DNA of 64,000 nucleotides from Methylobacterium sp. 17Sr1-1 (GCF_003173775.1 NZ_CP029552.1:6221001-6285000); one strand, 5' to 3'; numbered from the stretch's first letter, positions 32,370 to 41,375 are shown. Numbers and translations: made by a program. Notes: generated by a model not told the origin, from the sequence alone.

Positions 32370-33242
32370 TCAGGGGGTCGGCTGGGTCCGGCGCGGGCGC
32401 ACGGTCCAGCGCTCGAAGGCCGGGGTACCGTCGTCGCGGGCGGCATCCCCGCCCGGCACCGCGGCGCCGAGCGCCTGGGACAGGCTCTCGATCACGTCGT
32501 CGATGCGGGTATCCGGGTGCTGCTCCGGCGGGGGCGGCGGCTCGGGGGCGGCTTCGGCCTGGGGCGGCGGGGGCGGCGCCTCGTGGACGGGCTCGGGCTC
32601 CGGCGGCGGGGGCGGCGGCGTCGGTTCGGGCTGCGGCGGCGTCGCGATGCGGCGGAGCGCGTTGACCACCCCGGTCTCCTCGCCGTTGCGGCTCGGCGCG
32701 GCGTAGCGGCCGAAGCCGTAGCGCGGCTCGATCAGGTCGAGCACCGCGTCGAGGGCGGCGTTGGACAGGGCGATCTCGCCGGGCTGCGGCACGCCCTGGA
32801 GCGCGATGCTGCGGCCCTCATAGGCCGCGTCTGTCGTGACCTCGGGGCCGAACCACGGCGGCGCCGGGAATCCGTTGGCCTCGTCGGGATTGTCGAACAC
32901 CACCGTGACGACGTCGACGTTGCCCGGGGCGACGTAGCGGTCGATCAGGGCGTCGCGGCCGTTGCCGAGGGCCACCTGCGTGCGGTCGTAGGCGGCGCGG
33001 CCGGCGCAGACGTCGAGGAGCGCGTCGCCGTGGGCGCGCGGCACCTCGGTGCGCTCCTCGCTGGAGGCGCCGCCGTCGGAGGTGACGAGCACGAGGTGGC
33101 ACTGGCCGCCATCGACGCGCACGAACGAGGTCCGGCCGGATTGGGGCGGGAAGTACCCTTCGGTGATGCGGGAGGAGCCGCGCTCCTTGCGGATCAGGCG
33201 GACCAGCGCCGGCGCGACCTGGAAACGTCGTACGAGGGTCAT
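32370..33242 (-). CDS. CYTH-domain-like protein with proline-rich C-terminus
   Basis: 290 residues from ATG 33242. Residues 1-165 follow the CYTH (adenylate cyclase/triphosphatase) order: TEGYFPPQSGRTSFVRVDGG, EERTEVPRAHGDALLDVCAG, DRYVAPGNVDVVTVVFDNPD and WFGPEVTTDAAYEGRSIAL. The N-terminal catalytic ExExK motif of active members is missing (MTLVRRFQV where EIERKFLV would stand), so it may bind but not cleave triphosphate. Residues about 190-250 are proline-rich (PPQPEPTPPPPPPEPEPVHE), possibly an interaction or spacer arm. A good terminator follows. The domain call is by pattern, not by search. Confidence 0.65.
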   Translation of the reverse strand: MTLVRRFQVAPALVRLIRKERGSSRITEGYFPPQSGRTSFVRVDGGQCHLVLVTSDGGASSEERTEVPRAHGDALLDVCAGRAAYDRTQVALGNGRDALIDRYVAPGNVDVVTVVFDNPDEANGFPAPPWFGPEVTTDAAYEGRSIALQGVPQPGEIALSNAALDAVLDLIEPRYGFGRYAAPSRNGEETGVVNALRRIATPPQPEPTPPPPPPEPEPVHEAPPPPPQAEAAPEPPPPPEQHPDTRIDDVIESLSQALGAAVPGGDAARDDGTPAFERWTVRPRRTQPTP

Positions 33243-33385
33243 ACGCTCTACTCCACGGGGGTCGCGGCCCGGACGCTGCCTAAGAGGCGATGGGCCGCGA
33301 TCGGCGTCAACTCTCGCGTATCGACCGATCATGGCGACGGAATCAAGGCCGTGCTGCCGCCGCCCCCCGATTTATTGACGGAATT

Positions 33386-34000
33386 CTATGGTGCGGCGCG
33401 CGATGCTGACGCTCCGGCCCGGCTCGCGGCGATCAGGACCTCGGCGGCGCCGGACAGCGAGCGGTTCGGCCCATCGGGGCCGAAGATCTGCCCGCAGGCG
33501 AAGGCGCCCTCGACGAGGAGCAGCATGGCGTCGGCGAGACGCTCGGGCGCCTCGGCGCCGATCGTACCGGCGACCTCGGCGAGGCGGGCATGGAGCGCGC
33601 GCCTGCCCTCCCGCGCCGCCGCGCGGACGGGATGATCCGCCTCCGGATACTCGGCCACGGCGTTGGAGAGGCCGCAGCCGCGAAATCCCGGCCGGGCGCT
33701 GCGCGTCGCGATGCCGTCGACGAAGGCCACGAGGCCGGCCTGCGGATCGTCCGGATGGGCCGCCAGCGCCTCGTCGAGGCGGGAGCGCAGGCGCAGGTCG
33801 TAATCCTCCAGGCAGGCGACGACGAGCGCGTCCTTCGAGGCGAAGCCGCGATACAGGCTCGGCTTCGTCACCCCGGCCCGGGCCACGATCTCGTCGACGC
33901 CGACGCCGCGAAAGCCGCGGTCGTAGAACAGCTCGCGGGCGGCCGCCCGGATCCGGTCGCCGGCCCGGACGGGTGCGCTGCCGTCATGCCCCTCCGCCAT
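33386..34000 (-). CDS. TetR-family transcriptional repressor
   Basis: 204 residues from ATG 34000. The HTH occupies about 15-60 (AARELFYDRGFRGVGVDEIV, then ARAGVTKPSLYRGFASKDAL), and the C-terminal helical ligand domain follows. It is divergent from an MFS transporter gene 70 bases away, the common layout of a local repressor and the pump it controls. The inducer is unknown. The intergenic palindrome near 34019-34038 is its likely operator. Confidence 0.9.
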   Translation of the reverse strand: MAEGHDGSAPVRAGDRIRAAARELFYDRGFRGVGVDEIVARAGVTKPSLYRGFASKDALVVACLEDYDLRLRSRLDEALAAHPDDPQAGLVAFVDGIATRSARPGFRGCGLSNAVAEYPEADHPVRAAAREGRRALHARLAEVAGTIGAEAPERLADAMLLLVEGAFACGQIFGPDGPNRSLSGAAEVLIAASRAGASASRAAP

Positions 34001-34010
34001 GCTTTCACCC

Positions 34011-34040
34011 TTGACGATGTTACTGACTGGTACGTAACGT
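34011..34040 (+). promoter_or_regulatory. MFS promoter with overlapping TetR-type palindrome
   Basis: TTGACG (34011-34016) and TAACGT (34035-34040), 18 bases apart, form a plausible sigma-70 promoter for the MFS gene. The inverted pair GTTAC/GTAAC (34019-34038) lies between them, so a bound repressor would block RNA polymerase. Start site is not known. Confidence 0.55.
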
Positions 34041-34070
34041 CGTAGCACGATTCGGGGAGGATGTCCCAGC

Positions 34071-35378
34071 ATGAGTTCGACCGTGTCGCCGCGGGGCCTC
34101 GCCTCCCCTGCCGCTCCGAGACCGCGGCCCTTCGGCCAGAACTACGCCTTCGTGGTGGTGGGCGTGATCTTCCTGTGCCTGCTCGCGGCGGCGGGCCTGC
34201 GGGCCTCGCCCGGCGTGCTGATCCTGCCGCTCGAGCAGGCCTTCGGCTGGAGCCGCGGCACCACCTCCTTCGCCGCCGGGCTCGGCATCTTCCTCTACGG
34301 CCTCGTCGGGCCGTTCGCGGCGGCCCTAATGCAGAGCTTCGGCATCCGCCGCACGCTGCTCTGCGCCCTCGCCCTGATGGCGGCCTCGACCGCGCTGAGC
34401 GCGCTGATGAGCGAGCCCTGGCACCTCATCGCCACCTGGGGCGTGCTGTCGGGCCTCGGCAGCGGCTGCGTCGCCATCGTGCTCGGCGCCACCGTGGTGA
34501 ACCGCTGGTTCGCCGTGCGCCGCGGCCTGTTCATGGGGCTGCTGACCGCCAGCACCGCCACCGGCACGCTGGTCTTCCTGCCCGGCCTCGCGGCGATCGC
34601 GCAAGCCGGCGGCTGGCAGCCGGTGGTGCTGACCGTCGCCTGCGCGATCGCGGCGCTGATTCCGGTCGTCGCCTGGCTCCTGCCGGAGCGGCCCTCCGAC
34701 ATCGGCCTCACCCCCTACGGCGCGGCGCCGGGCACCGTCTCCGAGCCGCCCCGGCGCGCCAATCCGTTCAAGGCGGCGATCGACGGGCTGGTGCGGGCGA
34801 GCGCCAAGGGCGACTTCTGGCTCCTGTTCGGCACGTTCTTCATCTGCGGGCTCACCACCAACGGGCTGGTCGGCACCCACCTGATCTCGTTCTGCGCCGA
34901 CCAGGGCATCCCGGAGGTGCGGGCCGCGGGGCTGCTCGCGCTGATGGGCGTGTTCGACCTCATCGGCACCACCGGCTCGGGCTGGCTCACCGACCGCTAC
35001 GACCCGCGCAAGCTCCTGTTCGTCTATTACGGCCTGCGCGGCCTGTCGCTGATGGCCCTGCCCTTCACCGACTTCTCGTTCTACAGCCTGTCGATCTTCG
35101 CGGTGTTCTACGGCCTCGACTGGATCGCCACGGTGCCGCCGACGGTGCGGCTCGCCAACGAGGCCTTCGGCGAGCGCGACGCCCCGATCGTGTTCGGCTG
35201 GATCGCCGCCGGCCACCAGCTCGGTGCCGCCACCGCCGCCTTCGGCGCCGGCCTGGTGCGCGCCTCGGAGGGCCGCTACCTCGAGGCGTTCCTGGCCGCC
35301 GGGCTGACCGCCGTGATGGCCGCGCTGATGTCGCTGATGATCGGCCGGATGCGCCAGGCGGCGCCGGCGGCGGCGTGA
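34071..35378 (+). CDS. MFS transporter
   Basis: 435 residues with about 12 membrane helices, starting MSSTVSPRGLASPAAPRPRP and then FVVVGVIFLCLLAAAGLRAS. It has the LILPLEQAFGWSRGTTSFAA segment and the motif STALSALMSEPWHLIATWGV typical of the oxalate/formate or monocarboxylate-like MFS group. The cytoplasmic loop GWLTDRYDPRKLL is the motif-A equivalent. The substrate is not predictable. The divergent TetR gene suggests induction by its own substrate or a toxic compound. A terminator follows 7 bases after the stop. Confidence 0.9.
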   Translation: MSSTVSPRGLASPAAPRPRPFGQNYAFVVVGVIFLCLLAAAGLRASPGVLILPLEQAFGWSRGTTSFAAGLGIFLYGLVGPFAAALMQSFGIRRTLLCALALMAASTALSALMSEPWHLIATWGVLSGLGSGCVAIVLGATVVNRWFAVRRGLFMGLLTASTATGTLVFLPGLAAIAQAGGWQPVVLTVACAIAALIPVVAWLLPERPSDIGLTPYGAAPGTVSEPPRRANPFKAAIDGLVRASAKGDFWLLFGTFFICGLTTNGLVGTHLISFCADQGIPEVRAAGLLALMGVFDLIGTTGSGWLTDRYDPRKLLFVYYGLRGLSLMALPFTDFSFYSLSIFAVFYGLDWIATVPPTVRLANEAFGERDAPIVFGWIAAGHQLGAATAAFGAGLVRASEGRYLEAFLAAGLTAVMAALMSLMIGRMRQAAPAAA

Positions 35379-35384
35379 GGACCG

Positions 35385-35420
35385 AGCCGGACGCAGCCCC
35401 GAGGGCGCGTCCGGCTTTGC
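35385..35420 (+). terminator. Terminator after the MFS gene
   Basis: AGCCGGACGC (35385-35394) pairs with GCGTCCGGCT (35407-35416) around a 12-base loop; the 3' side continues TTGCTGATTT. A second T-rich stretch lies near 35430. Confidence 0.7.
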
Positions 35421-35541
35421 TGATTTCCCGTGCTTTTTCGGGCTTTCCGCGCCTTGCCCTGGCCGGGGCGGCCGGTCTACCCCATCTGATCGGCGGGCCG
35501 TGCAGGCCCGCGACGTGAAGGCCGTTCTCCCGAGGTCATCG

Positions 35542-36450
35542 ATGCTCACCGACACTCCCGCGGCCGGCCAGCCCCCCGCGGGCGCCCTGATCAAGGACAC
35601 CACCACCGCGACCTTCCGCCAGGACGTGATGCAGGAATCCCTGCAGCAGCCGGTGCTGGTCGATTTCTGGGCGCCCTGGTGCGGGCCGTGCAAGCAGCTC
35701 ACCCCGATCATCGAGAAGGCCGTCAAGGACGCCGGCGGCAAGGTGAAGCTCGTCAAGATGAACATCGACGAGCATCCCCAGATCGCCGGCCAGCTCGGCA
35801 TCCAGTCGATCCCGGCGGTGATCGCGTTCCAGCGCGGCCAGCCGGTCGACGGCTTCATGGGGGCGCTCCCCGAGGCGCAGATCAAGGCCTTCATCGAGCG
35901 CCTGGTCGGCCCGGTGGGCCCGACGGCGATCGAGGATGCGATGGCGGAGGCGCAAGCCGCCGCCGAGGCCGGCGACACCCAGGCCGCCGCCGAGATCTAC
36001 GCCGCGGTGCTCGGCCAGGAGCCGGGTCATGCCGGCGCCATCGCGGCCCTCGCCCGCCTCCACCTCGATGCCGACGACCTCGAGGGCGCCCGCCGCTTCA
36101 TCGAGGCCGCGCCGCCCGAGGCCGCCAAGGACCCGGCCATCGCCGCCGTGAAGGCCGCGATCGAGCTCGCCGAGCAGGCGGCGTCGCTCGGCGACCTCGC
36201 CGGCTTCCAGCGCCGGATCGAGGCCGACCCCGCTGATTACCAGGCCCGGTTCGACCTCGCGCTCGGCCTCAACGCCAAGGGCCAGCAGCAGGAGGCGGTC
36301 GACCAGCTGATCGAGATCGTCCGCCGCGACCGGTCCTGGAACGACGACGGCGCCCGCAAGCAGCTGCTCCAGCTGTTCGAGGCCTGGGGACCGATGGACC
36401 CGATGACCATCCGCGGCCGGCGCAAGCTGTCGACCCTGATGTTCTCGTGA
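35542..36450 (+). CDS. Thioredoxin-TPR fusion protein (CnoX/YbbN-like)
   Basis: 302 residues from ATG 35542. Residues about 20-120 are a thioredoxin domain with VLVDFWAPWCGPCKQLTPII (active-site CGPC), and cis-Pro in the IQSIPAVIAF loop. Residues about 130-300 are Ala-rich TPR-like helices (AGDTQAAAEIYAAVLGQEPG) ending RKLSTLMFS. Fusions of this form act as co-chaperones and redox proteins in bacteria. It heads a group with the LON-domain and Trm112 genes, an arrangement common in Rhizobiales. Confidence 0.9.
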   Translation: MLTDTPAAGQPPAGALIKDTTTATFRQDVMQESLQQPVLVDFWAPWCGPCKQLTPIIEKAVKDAGGKVKLVKMNIDEHPQIAGQLGIQSIPAVIAFQRGQPVDGFMGALPEAQIKAFIERLVGPVGPTAIEDAMAEAQAAAEAGDTQAAAEIYAAVLGQEPGHAGAIAALARLHLDADDLEGARRFIEAAPPEAAKDPAIAAVKAAIELAEQAASLGDLAGFQRRIEADPADYQARFDLALGLNAKGQQQEAVDQLIEIVRRDRSWNDDGARKQLLQLFEAWGPMDPMTIRGRRKLSTLMFS

Positions 36451-36619
36451 GGCCGGCCGGGATGCGTCGCGAACTGCGTCGCGAAGTGCATCCCGGGCGC
36501 GGCATTACGCCGGACAGGTATCCACGCCGGAGAGCGGCGCCCTAGATGGCACGCTGTGATCCCGGGCCCGAGACGACGGAGCCCGGGACACCCCTCCGAT
36601 CCGCGCGGGAGCGACGCCG

Positions 36620-37288
36620 ATGAGCATGAACGTCGCCTACAAGGGGCCGGCCGACTGCCCGACCGAGATCCCGGTCTTTCCCCTCCCCGGGGCTCTGCTG
36701 CTGCCGCGGGGCCAGATGCCGCTCAACATCTTCGAGCCGCGCTACCTCGCGATGATCGACGAGGCCCTGCGCACCGACCGCGTGATCGGCATGATCCAGC
36801 CGGATTCCGAATCCGGCGAGGCCCCGCTCTCGCCGAAGCTGTTCCGGATCGGCTGCGCCGGCCGCGTCACCCAGTTCGCCGAGACCGGCGACGGCCGCTA
36901 CCTGATCTCGCTCACCGGCATCGCCCGGTTCCGGATCGAGGAGGAGTTGCCGAACGCCATGGGCTTCCGCCGCTGCAGGGTCACCTTCGCGCCGTTCGAG
37001 AGCGACTTCCACGCCCGCGCCGGCGAGGAGGCGGTGGACCGCGCCGGGGTGCTGAAGGCGCTTCGCGATTTCGTCGAGGCCAACGACCTCAAGGTCGACT
37101 GGGCCGGGATCGAGGAGGCGCCGAACGAGGCCCTGGTGAATGCGCTCTGCATGATGAGCCCGTTCGGCCCGCGCGAGAAGCAGGCGATGCTGGAGGCGCC
37201 CGACCTCAAGACCCGGGCCGAGGTGCTGATCGCCGTGACCGAGATGGAGCTGGTGCGGGCCTCGGGAGCCGAGCCGACGCTGCAATAG
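36620..37288 (+). CDS. LON-type substrate-binding domain protein
   Basis: 222 residues from ATG 36620. It begins with the Lon N-terminal (LAN/PUA-like) pattern: [20 protein letters not shown], then [14 protein letters not shown]. No AAA or protease domain follows, so it is a free-standing member. In alphaproteobacteria it recurs between a thioredoxin and a Trm112 gene and is thought to aid proteostasis. GGGAGCGACGCCG upstream gives a usable ribosome site. Confidence 0.92.
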   Translation: MSMNVAYKGPADCPTEIPVFPLPGALLLPRGQMPLNIFEPRYLAMIDEALRTDRVIGMIQPDSESGEAPLSPKLFRIGCAGRVTQFAETGDGRYLISLTGIARFRIEEELPNAMGFRRCRVTFAPFESDFHARAGEEAVDRAGVLKALRDFVEANDLKVDWAGIEEAPNEALVNALCMMSPFGPREKQAMLEAPDLKTRAEVLIAVTEMELVRASGAEPTLQ

Positions 37289-37337
37289 GCGGCGCTTTGG
37301 GCTAGAGAGCCGCCGGACCCATTCGGAAGGACCACCC

Positions 37338-37541
37338 GTGAGCGATTCCCCCGCCTCCTTCGAGGCCACCCGCATCGACCCGAAGCTGCTCGAACTCCTG
37401 GTCTGCCCCCTGACCAAGGAGCGGCTCGACTACGATTCGGCGCGCCAGGAGCTGATCAGCCGCTCGGCCAAGCTCGCCTACCCGATCCGCGACGGCATCC
37501 CGATCATGCTGCCGGAAGAGGCCCGGCCGCTGGCGGATTGA
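37338..37541 (+). CDS. Trm112-family (YcaR-like) small protein
   Basis: 67 residues from GTG 37338 with GGAAGGA upstream. The core [20 protein letters not shown] and [16 protein letters not shown] are the Trm112/UPF0434 pattern; of the usual zinc-binding cysteines only C29 is seen. Bacterial members are short and may partner methyltransferases. It ends the trx-LON group. Confidence 0.92.
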   Translation: MSDSPASFEATRIDPKLLELLVCPLTKERLDYDSARQELISRSAKLAYPIRDGIPIMLPEEARPLAD

Positions 37542-37659
37542 GGCGACGGCGCCGCGCCGACGCGGGATCCCGCGCGGTTTCCCGTCGACAACCGGCAACA
37601 CGCCCGACAAATCGGCGCGGGCCACGTTGGCGCCCGCCCCGTCCGCGCCTACACCTCGA

Positions 37660-37815
37660 CGGGACGGTTCCCCCAGGGGATCAAAAGGGAACGCGGTGCC
37701 GAGAAGCCGCGGCTGCCCCCGCAACTGTGAGCGGCGAGGCCTCCATCACCGATGTCACTGGGTGTCAGCGCCCGGGAAGACGATGGGGGGCGGAGACCCG
37801 TAAGCCAGGAGACTT
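37660..37815 (+). promoter_or_regulatory. Cobalamin (B12) riboswitch
   Basis: The conserved elements occur in order: GGGACGGTTCCCCCAGGGGA at the start, AAAGGGAACGCGGTG, the B12 box GCCCCCGCAACTGTGA (37715-37730), TGTCACTGGGTG, CCGGGAAGACG, and GACCCGTAAGCCAGGAGAC (37795-37813). It lies 107 bases upstream of the TonB-dependent receptor gene. Adenosylcobalamin binding would reduce expression of that receptor. Confidence 0.95.
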
Positions 37816-37921
37816 GGTAGGGATGAAGACCTGCCGTCAGCCGTGGTCACATGTGGGACGCGCCGGCCGGGGTGTGCCGGTGCCTCCACGGTGACGTGCC
37901 ACAGCCCATGAAGGCTCGCCC

Positions 37922-40024
37922 GTGCCTGTCTCCCGTCTTCCACTCCTCGCGGCGCTCGCCGCGAGCCTGCCAGTCCCCGCCCTCGCCCAGGACGACATCC
38001 CCCTCGACCAGATCGAGGTGAAAGCGCCAGTGACCGGCACTCCGGGCGCGGCCAGCGCCAGCTATCCCGGCGGCGTCACCGGCATCGGCGGCGCCTTGCG
38101 CCCAGTCGAGTCGGCGAGCGCCGGCATCGTCAGTGGGGCCGTCCTCAACAGCCTGCCCGTCACCCGCCCGGGCGAGGTGCTGGAGGCGGTGCCGGGCCTG
38201 ATCGTCACCCAGCATTCCGGCGAGGGCAAAGCCAACCAGTTCTTCCTGCGCGGCTTCAACCTCGACCACGGCACCGACATCGCCATCCACGTCGACGGCA
38301 TGCCGGTGAACATGCGCACCCACGCCCACGGCCAGGGCTACGCCGACCTCAACTTCCTGATCCCCGAGCTCGTCGGCGCGGTGGAGTTCCACAAAGGCCC
38401 CTACTTCGTCCGCGACGGCGACTTCGCCTCCGCCGGCTCGGTGCGGATCGACTACCTCGACACGCTCGACCGCAACATCGCGCTGACCACGCTGGGCAGC
38501 TTCGGCTTCAGGCGCGGGCTCTCGGCGGCCTCCGTGCCCCTCGGCGCCGGCACCCTGCTCGTCGCCGGCGAGGCGCAGACCTATGACGGGCCCTGGGCGG
38601 TGCCGGACCGGCTCGGCAAGCTCAACGGCGTCGCCCGCTACAGCCAGGGCACCGCGACCGACGGATTCGCCGTCACCGGCATGGCCTACTGGGCCAGGTG
38701 GAACGCCACCAACCAGATCCCCGAGCGGGCGGTGGCGGAGGGAATCATCGGCCGCTACGGCACCCTCGATCCGACCGATGGCGGCGATACCGGGCGGTTC
38801 TCGCTCTCGGGGCGCTGGAGCCAGTCGGATGCCGGCGGCACCACCCGGGCCTCGGCCTACCTGGTCCGCTACCAGATGAACCTCTGGAACGACTTCACGT
38901 ATTTCCTCAACGATCCGGTCAACGGCGACCAGTTCCGCCAGCGCGACGCCCGGGTGCTCGGCGGCGGCGAAATCTCCCGGACGTTCCAGGGCGACCTGTT
39001 CGGGTTCGCCGTGGAGAACGAGATCGGCGTGCAGACCCGCACCGACGACATCCGGGTCGGCCTGTTCAACACCACCGCCCGGCAATACCGCTCGACGGTG
39101 CTCGCCGACCGGGTGCTGGAGGCGAGCGCCGCCTTCACTTACGAGAACCGGGTGCGCTGGACCGACTGGCTGCGCACCAGCGTCGGCTTCCGGGCCGACG
39201 GCTATTACGCCGACGTCCGCTCCGACACGCCGGCGAATTCGGGCAAAGCCCGCGACGGCATCGTCAATCCGAAGCTCGGCGCGGTGTTCGGGCCATGGGC
39301 GGACACCGAGATCTACCTGAATTACGGCGGCGGCTTCCACTCGAACGACGCCCGCGGCGTGACGGCGACGGTCGATCCGGCGAGCCCGCTGTTCACCATC
39401 GCCCGCTCGCCGTTCCTCGTGCCCTCGACCGGCTACGAGGTCGGCATCCGCAACCGCTCGATCGCCGGGCTCGAGACCAGCCTCGCCCTGTTCCGCCTCG
39501 ACTTCGCCTCCGAGAACCTGTTCCAGGGCGATACCGGCACCACCGAACCGAGCCGGCCGACGCGGCGCTTCGGCATCGAGTGGAGCAACCACTACGCCGT
39601 CACGCCCTGGCTGCGGCTGGAGGGCGACCTGACCCTCACCAATGCCCGCTTCGCCGACCGCGACCCGATCGGCCGGCGGGTGCCGGAGGCGCCGACCGCC
39701 ATCGCCTCGGCGGGCGTCAGCTTCGGCGAGGGCCAGGGCTGGTTCGGGACCTTGCGCTTCCGCTACTTCGGGCCGCGGCCCCTGATCGAGGACAACTCGG
39801 TGCGCTCGAAGCCGACGGCCCTGCTCAACGGCCGGATCGGCTACGCCTTCGACACCGGCGTGAGCCTCGCCCTCGACGTGCTCAACCTGACGAATGCCCG
39901 GGCCGACCAGATCACCTACTATTACGAATCGCGCCTGCCCGGGGAGGCGGCGGGCGTCGCCGACCGGCACTTCCACCCGGTCGAGCCGACGGCCGTGCGG
40001 TTGACGCTGGCGGGGCGGTTCTGA
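37922..40024 (+). CDS. TonB-dependent outer-membrane receptor, B12-regulated
   Basis: 700 residues from GTG 37922 (GAAGG 8 bases upstream). A signal peptide ends at VPALA-QDD near residue 23. The N-terminal plug has NSLPVTRPGEVLEAVPGLIV and QFFLRGFNLDHGTDIAIHVD. The C-terminal barrel ends in aromatic Phe (LTLAGRF), as required for outer-membrane insertion. It is not a close match to E. coli BtuB, but the riboswitch in front indicates uptake of cobalamin or another corrinoid. Part of the plug (VNMRTHAHGQGYADLNFLIP) is shared with alphaproteobacterial receptors of this class. Confidence 0.9.
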   Translation: MPVSRLPLLAALAASLPVPALAQDDIPLDQIEVKAPVTGTPGAASASYPGGVTGIGGALRPVESASAGIVSGAVLNSLPVTRPGEVLEAVPGLIVTQHSGEGKANQFFLRGFNLDHGTDIAIHVDGMPVNMRTHAHGQGYADLNFLIPELVGAVEFHKGPYFVRDGDFASAGSVRIDYLDTLDRNIALTTLGSFGFRRGLSAASVPLGAGTLLVAGEAQTYDGPWAVPDRLGKLNGVARYSQGTATDGFAVTGMAYWARWNATNQIPERAVAEGIIGRYGTLDPTDGGDTGRFSLSGRWSQSDAGGTTRASAYLVRYQMNLWNDFTYFLNDPVNGDQFRQRDARVLGGGEISRTFQGDLFGFAVENEIGVQTRTDDIRVGLFNTTARQYRSTVLADRVLEASAAFTYENRVRWTDWLRTSVGFRADGYYADVRSDTPANSGKARDGIVNPKLGAVFGPWADTEIYLNYGGGFHSNDARGVTATVDPASPLFTIARSPFLVPSTGYEVGIRNRSIAGLETSLALFRLDFASENLFQGDTGTTEPSRPTRRFGIEWSNHYAVTPWLRLEGDLTLTNARFADRDPIGRRVPEAPTAIASAGVSFGEGQGWFGTLRFRYFGPRPLIEDNSVRSKPTALLNGRIGYAFDTGVSLALDVLNLTNARADQITYYYESRLPGEAAGVADRHFHPVEPTAVRLTLAGRF

Positions 40025-40056
40025 GGGCATCCTGCCTCCGGCCGACAGGGGGCCCC

Positions 40057-40163
40057 TACCCGCGACCTTATCCTGAGGTGCCGGCCGACCGAAGGTCGGT
40101 TGGCCTCGACGGAGGCCTCCTTCGAGGCTCGTTTCACTCGCACCTCGGGATGAGGTCGCGGGT
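40057..40163. repeat. Palindromic intergenic element, second type
   Basis: The ends ACCCGCGACCTTATCCTGAG and GATGAGGTCGCGGGT are inverted, with inner hairpins CCGACCGAAGGTCGG and GCCTCGACGGAGGC. The element lies between the convergent receptor and GNAT genes. It has the general form of REP or BIME elements of Rhizobiales and does not match the 27405 family. Confidence 0.7.
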
Positions 40164-40182
40164 GGGAGGGCCTGCACGAAGT

Positions 40183-40659
40183 CTATCCTAGAGAACCCGA
40201 CAAATCCCGCCGCATCAACGCGTACACTTTCTCCCGATACGACACCATCTCGACCGTCCGCCAGCCGATCCGGGCGTAGAGCCCCTCCGCGCTGCGCGTG
40301 TAGAGCCACAGGGTCGGGATCCCGCGGGCGACCGCCTCCGCCTCCACCGCCGCGACCAGCCGGACGGCGTGACCGCGGCCCCGGGCGTGGGGCGCCACGA
40401 AGACGCCGGCGAGCCAGGGCCTCAGGTCGGGTCGCGTGTCGAGGTCGTGGGCGGCGAGGCTCGCCATGCCGACGGGCTCGCCGTCGACCAGGAGCACGAA
40501 GGTGCGGGGCAGCGAGGCGGAGGCGGCGCCCACGGCTTCGGCCGCGGTCACCTCCGGGAGGCTGCGGCCCCGGCCCTGCTGGAAGGCCTCCCAGCGCCAG
40601 CGCGCGGTGACGGGCACGAGGTCGGGCCGCTCGGTATTGGTGACGATCGCGTGAGGCAT
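40183..40659 (-). CDS. GNAT-family N-acetyltransferase
   Basis: 158 residues. The acetyl-CoA-binding motif A is LAGVFVAPHARGRGHAVRLV (family R/Q-x-x-G-x-G/A form), and motif B is near LWLYTRSAEGLYARIGWRTV. A DGEPVGMASL strand precedes them. It acetylates a small molecule or protein of unknown identity. The C-terminus reads MRRDLSGSLG. It is convergent with the TonB receptor. Confidence 0.88.
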   Translation of the reverse strand: MPHAIVTNTERPDLVPVTARWRWEAFQQGRGRSLPEVTAAEAVGAASASLPRTFVLLVDGEPVGMASLAAHDLDTRPDLRPWLAGVFVAPHARGRGHAVRLVAAVEAEAVARGIPTLWLYTRSAEGLYARIGWRTVEMVSYREKVYALMRRDLSGSLG

Positions 40660-40727
40660 CGGACACGGCTCCCCGGACAGGCCGGCCTTCGCCCACCGGG
40701 GTCGAGCCCGTCAATGCCAACCTTGCC

Positions 40728-40976
40728 TCAATGCCATCCTTGGCCGAACCGGCCGGTCGAGTGCATCAGGGTGTGCCCGCATTCGAGGCAGAGGTAGCGG
40801 GTCTCGACGCCGCCGCCGAACGCCTCGACCACTGGGGTCGAGGCCACCACCATCAGGCGGGCGTGGGGGCGCTCCTGCCAATGCGCACGCATCTGGCCGC
40901 AGCAGGCCCGGCAGGCCGCGTCGTCGGCGCTCATCGACGGTGGCCCGAGGCGGGCCTGGAAACTCTGCTGGGCCAT
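40728..40976 (-). CDS. Small zinc-ribbon protein of unknown function
   Basis: 82 residues from ATG 40976; ATG 40934 is an alternative. Cys pairs C22/C25 (CRACC) and C63/C66 (YLCLECGHTL) are 38 residues apart, fitting a zinc ribbon with an insert. The central part (RLMVVASTPVVEAFGGG) could be a beta strand. Similar small ribbons occur in Methylobacterium without known function. The frame upstream of the ATG (to 41306) does not look coding. Confidence 0.6.
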   Translation of the reverse strand: MAQQSFQARLGPPSMSADDAACRACCGQMRAHWQERPHARLMVVASTPVVEAFGGGVETRYLCLECGHTLMHSTGRFGQGWH

Positions 40977-41375
40977 GCGGCGTCGGTCTCGTGCGGTTGA
41001 GCCGCATCCGAAACGATCCCGGGACGGATCGCCCGTCGGCCCCGCGGGATCAGCAAGAACGGGACCGGGGGAACGGCGGAAGCGGGCGGGCGGGAGACCG
41101 TCCGCTCGGGGTCGAACCATGCGGAAGCTCCGCCGCTCGACCGATACGGCCAAGCCAAACCGGCGTCGCTCCGCCGGTCGGACGATATCACTGTTTCGCG
41201 GGATTGCGGCAAGACTGTGCGGGAGGCAGGCTTGGAGGACGGCAGGCTTGGAGGAAGGTAGGCCTGCGTGCACGGAGGGGTCCGCCGGAACCGTGGCGGG
41301 AAGCACCGGTTGTCTCGCCGCCGAGGGTGCGAGCCTTCGCAGGGTCGGGGTTCGCGCGGCGGGAGGAGCCGGTTG
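40977..41375. other. Intergenic region upstream of the cytochrome gene
   Basis: About 400 bases with long open frames but no protein-like features. The bases 41225-41266 form a 16-bp tandem repeat (see separate entry). Promoters for the divergent genes are presumably here. Confidence 0.45.
41225..41266 (+). repeat. 16-bp tandem repeat, 2.6 copies
   Basis: GGCAGGCTTGGAGGAC (41225-41240) is followed by GGCAGGCTTGGAGGAA (41241-41256) and a partial GGTAGGCCTG. It sits 110 bases upstream of the cytochrome start. Function not known. Confidence 0.7.

Noticed and set aside
37847..40720. 957-codon open frame on the - strand
   Set aside because: It is the mirror of the TonB receptor and GNAT region, with arginine/proline-rich sequence and no domain. 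The + strand receptor has clear signal, plug and barrel features.
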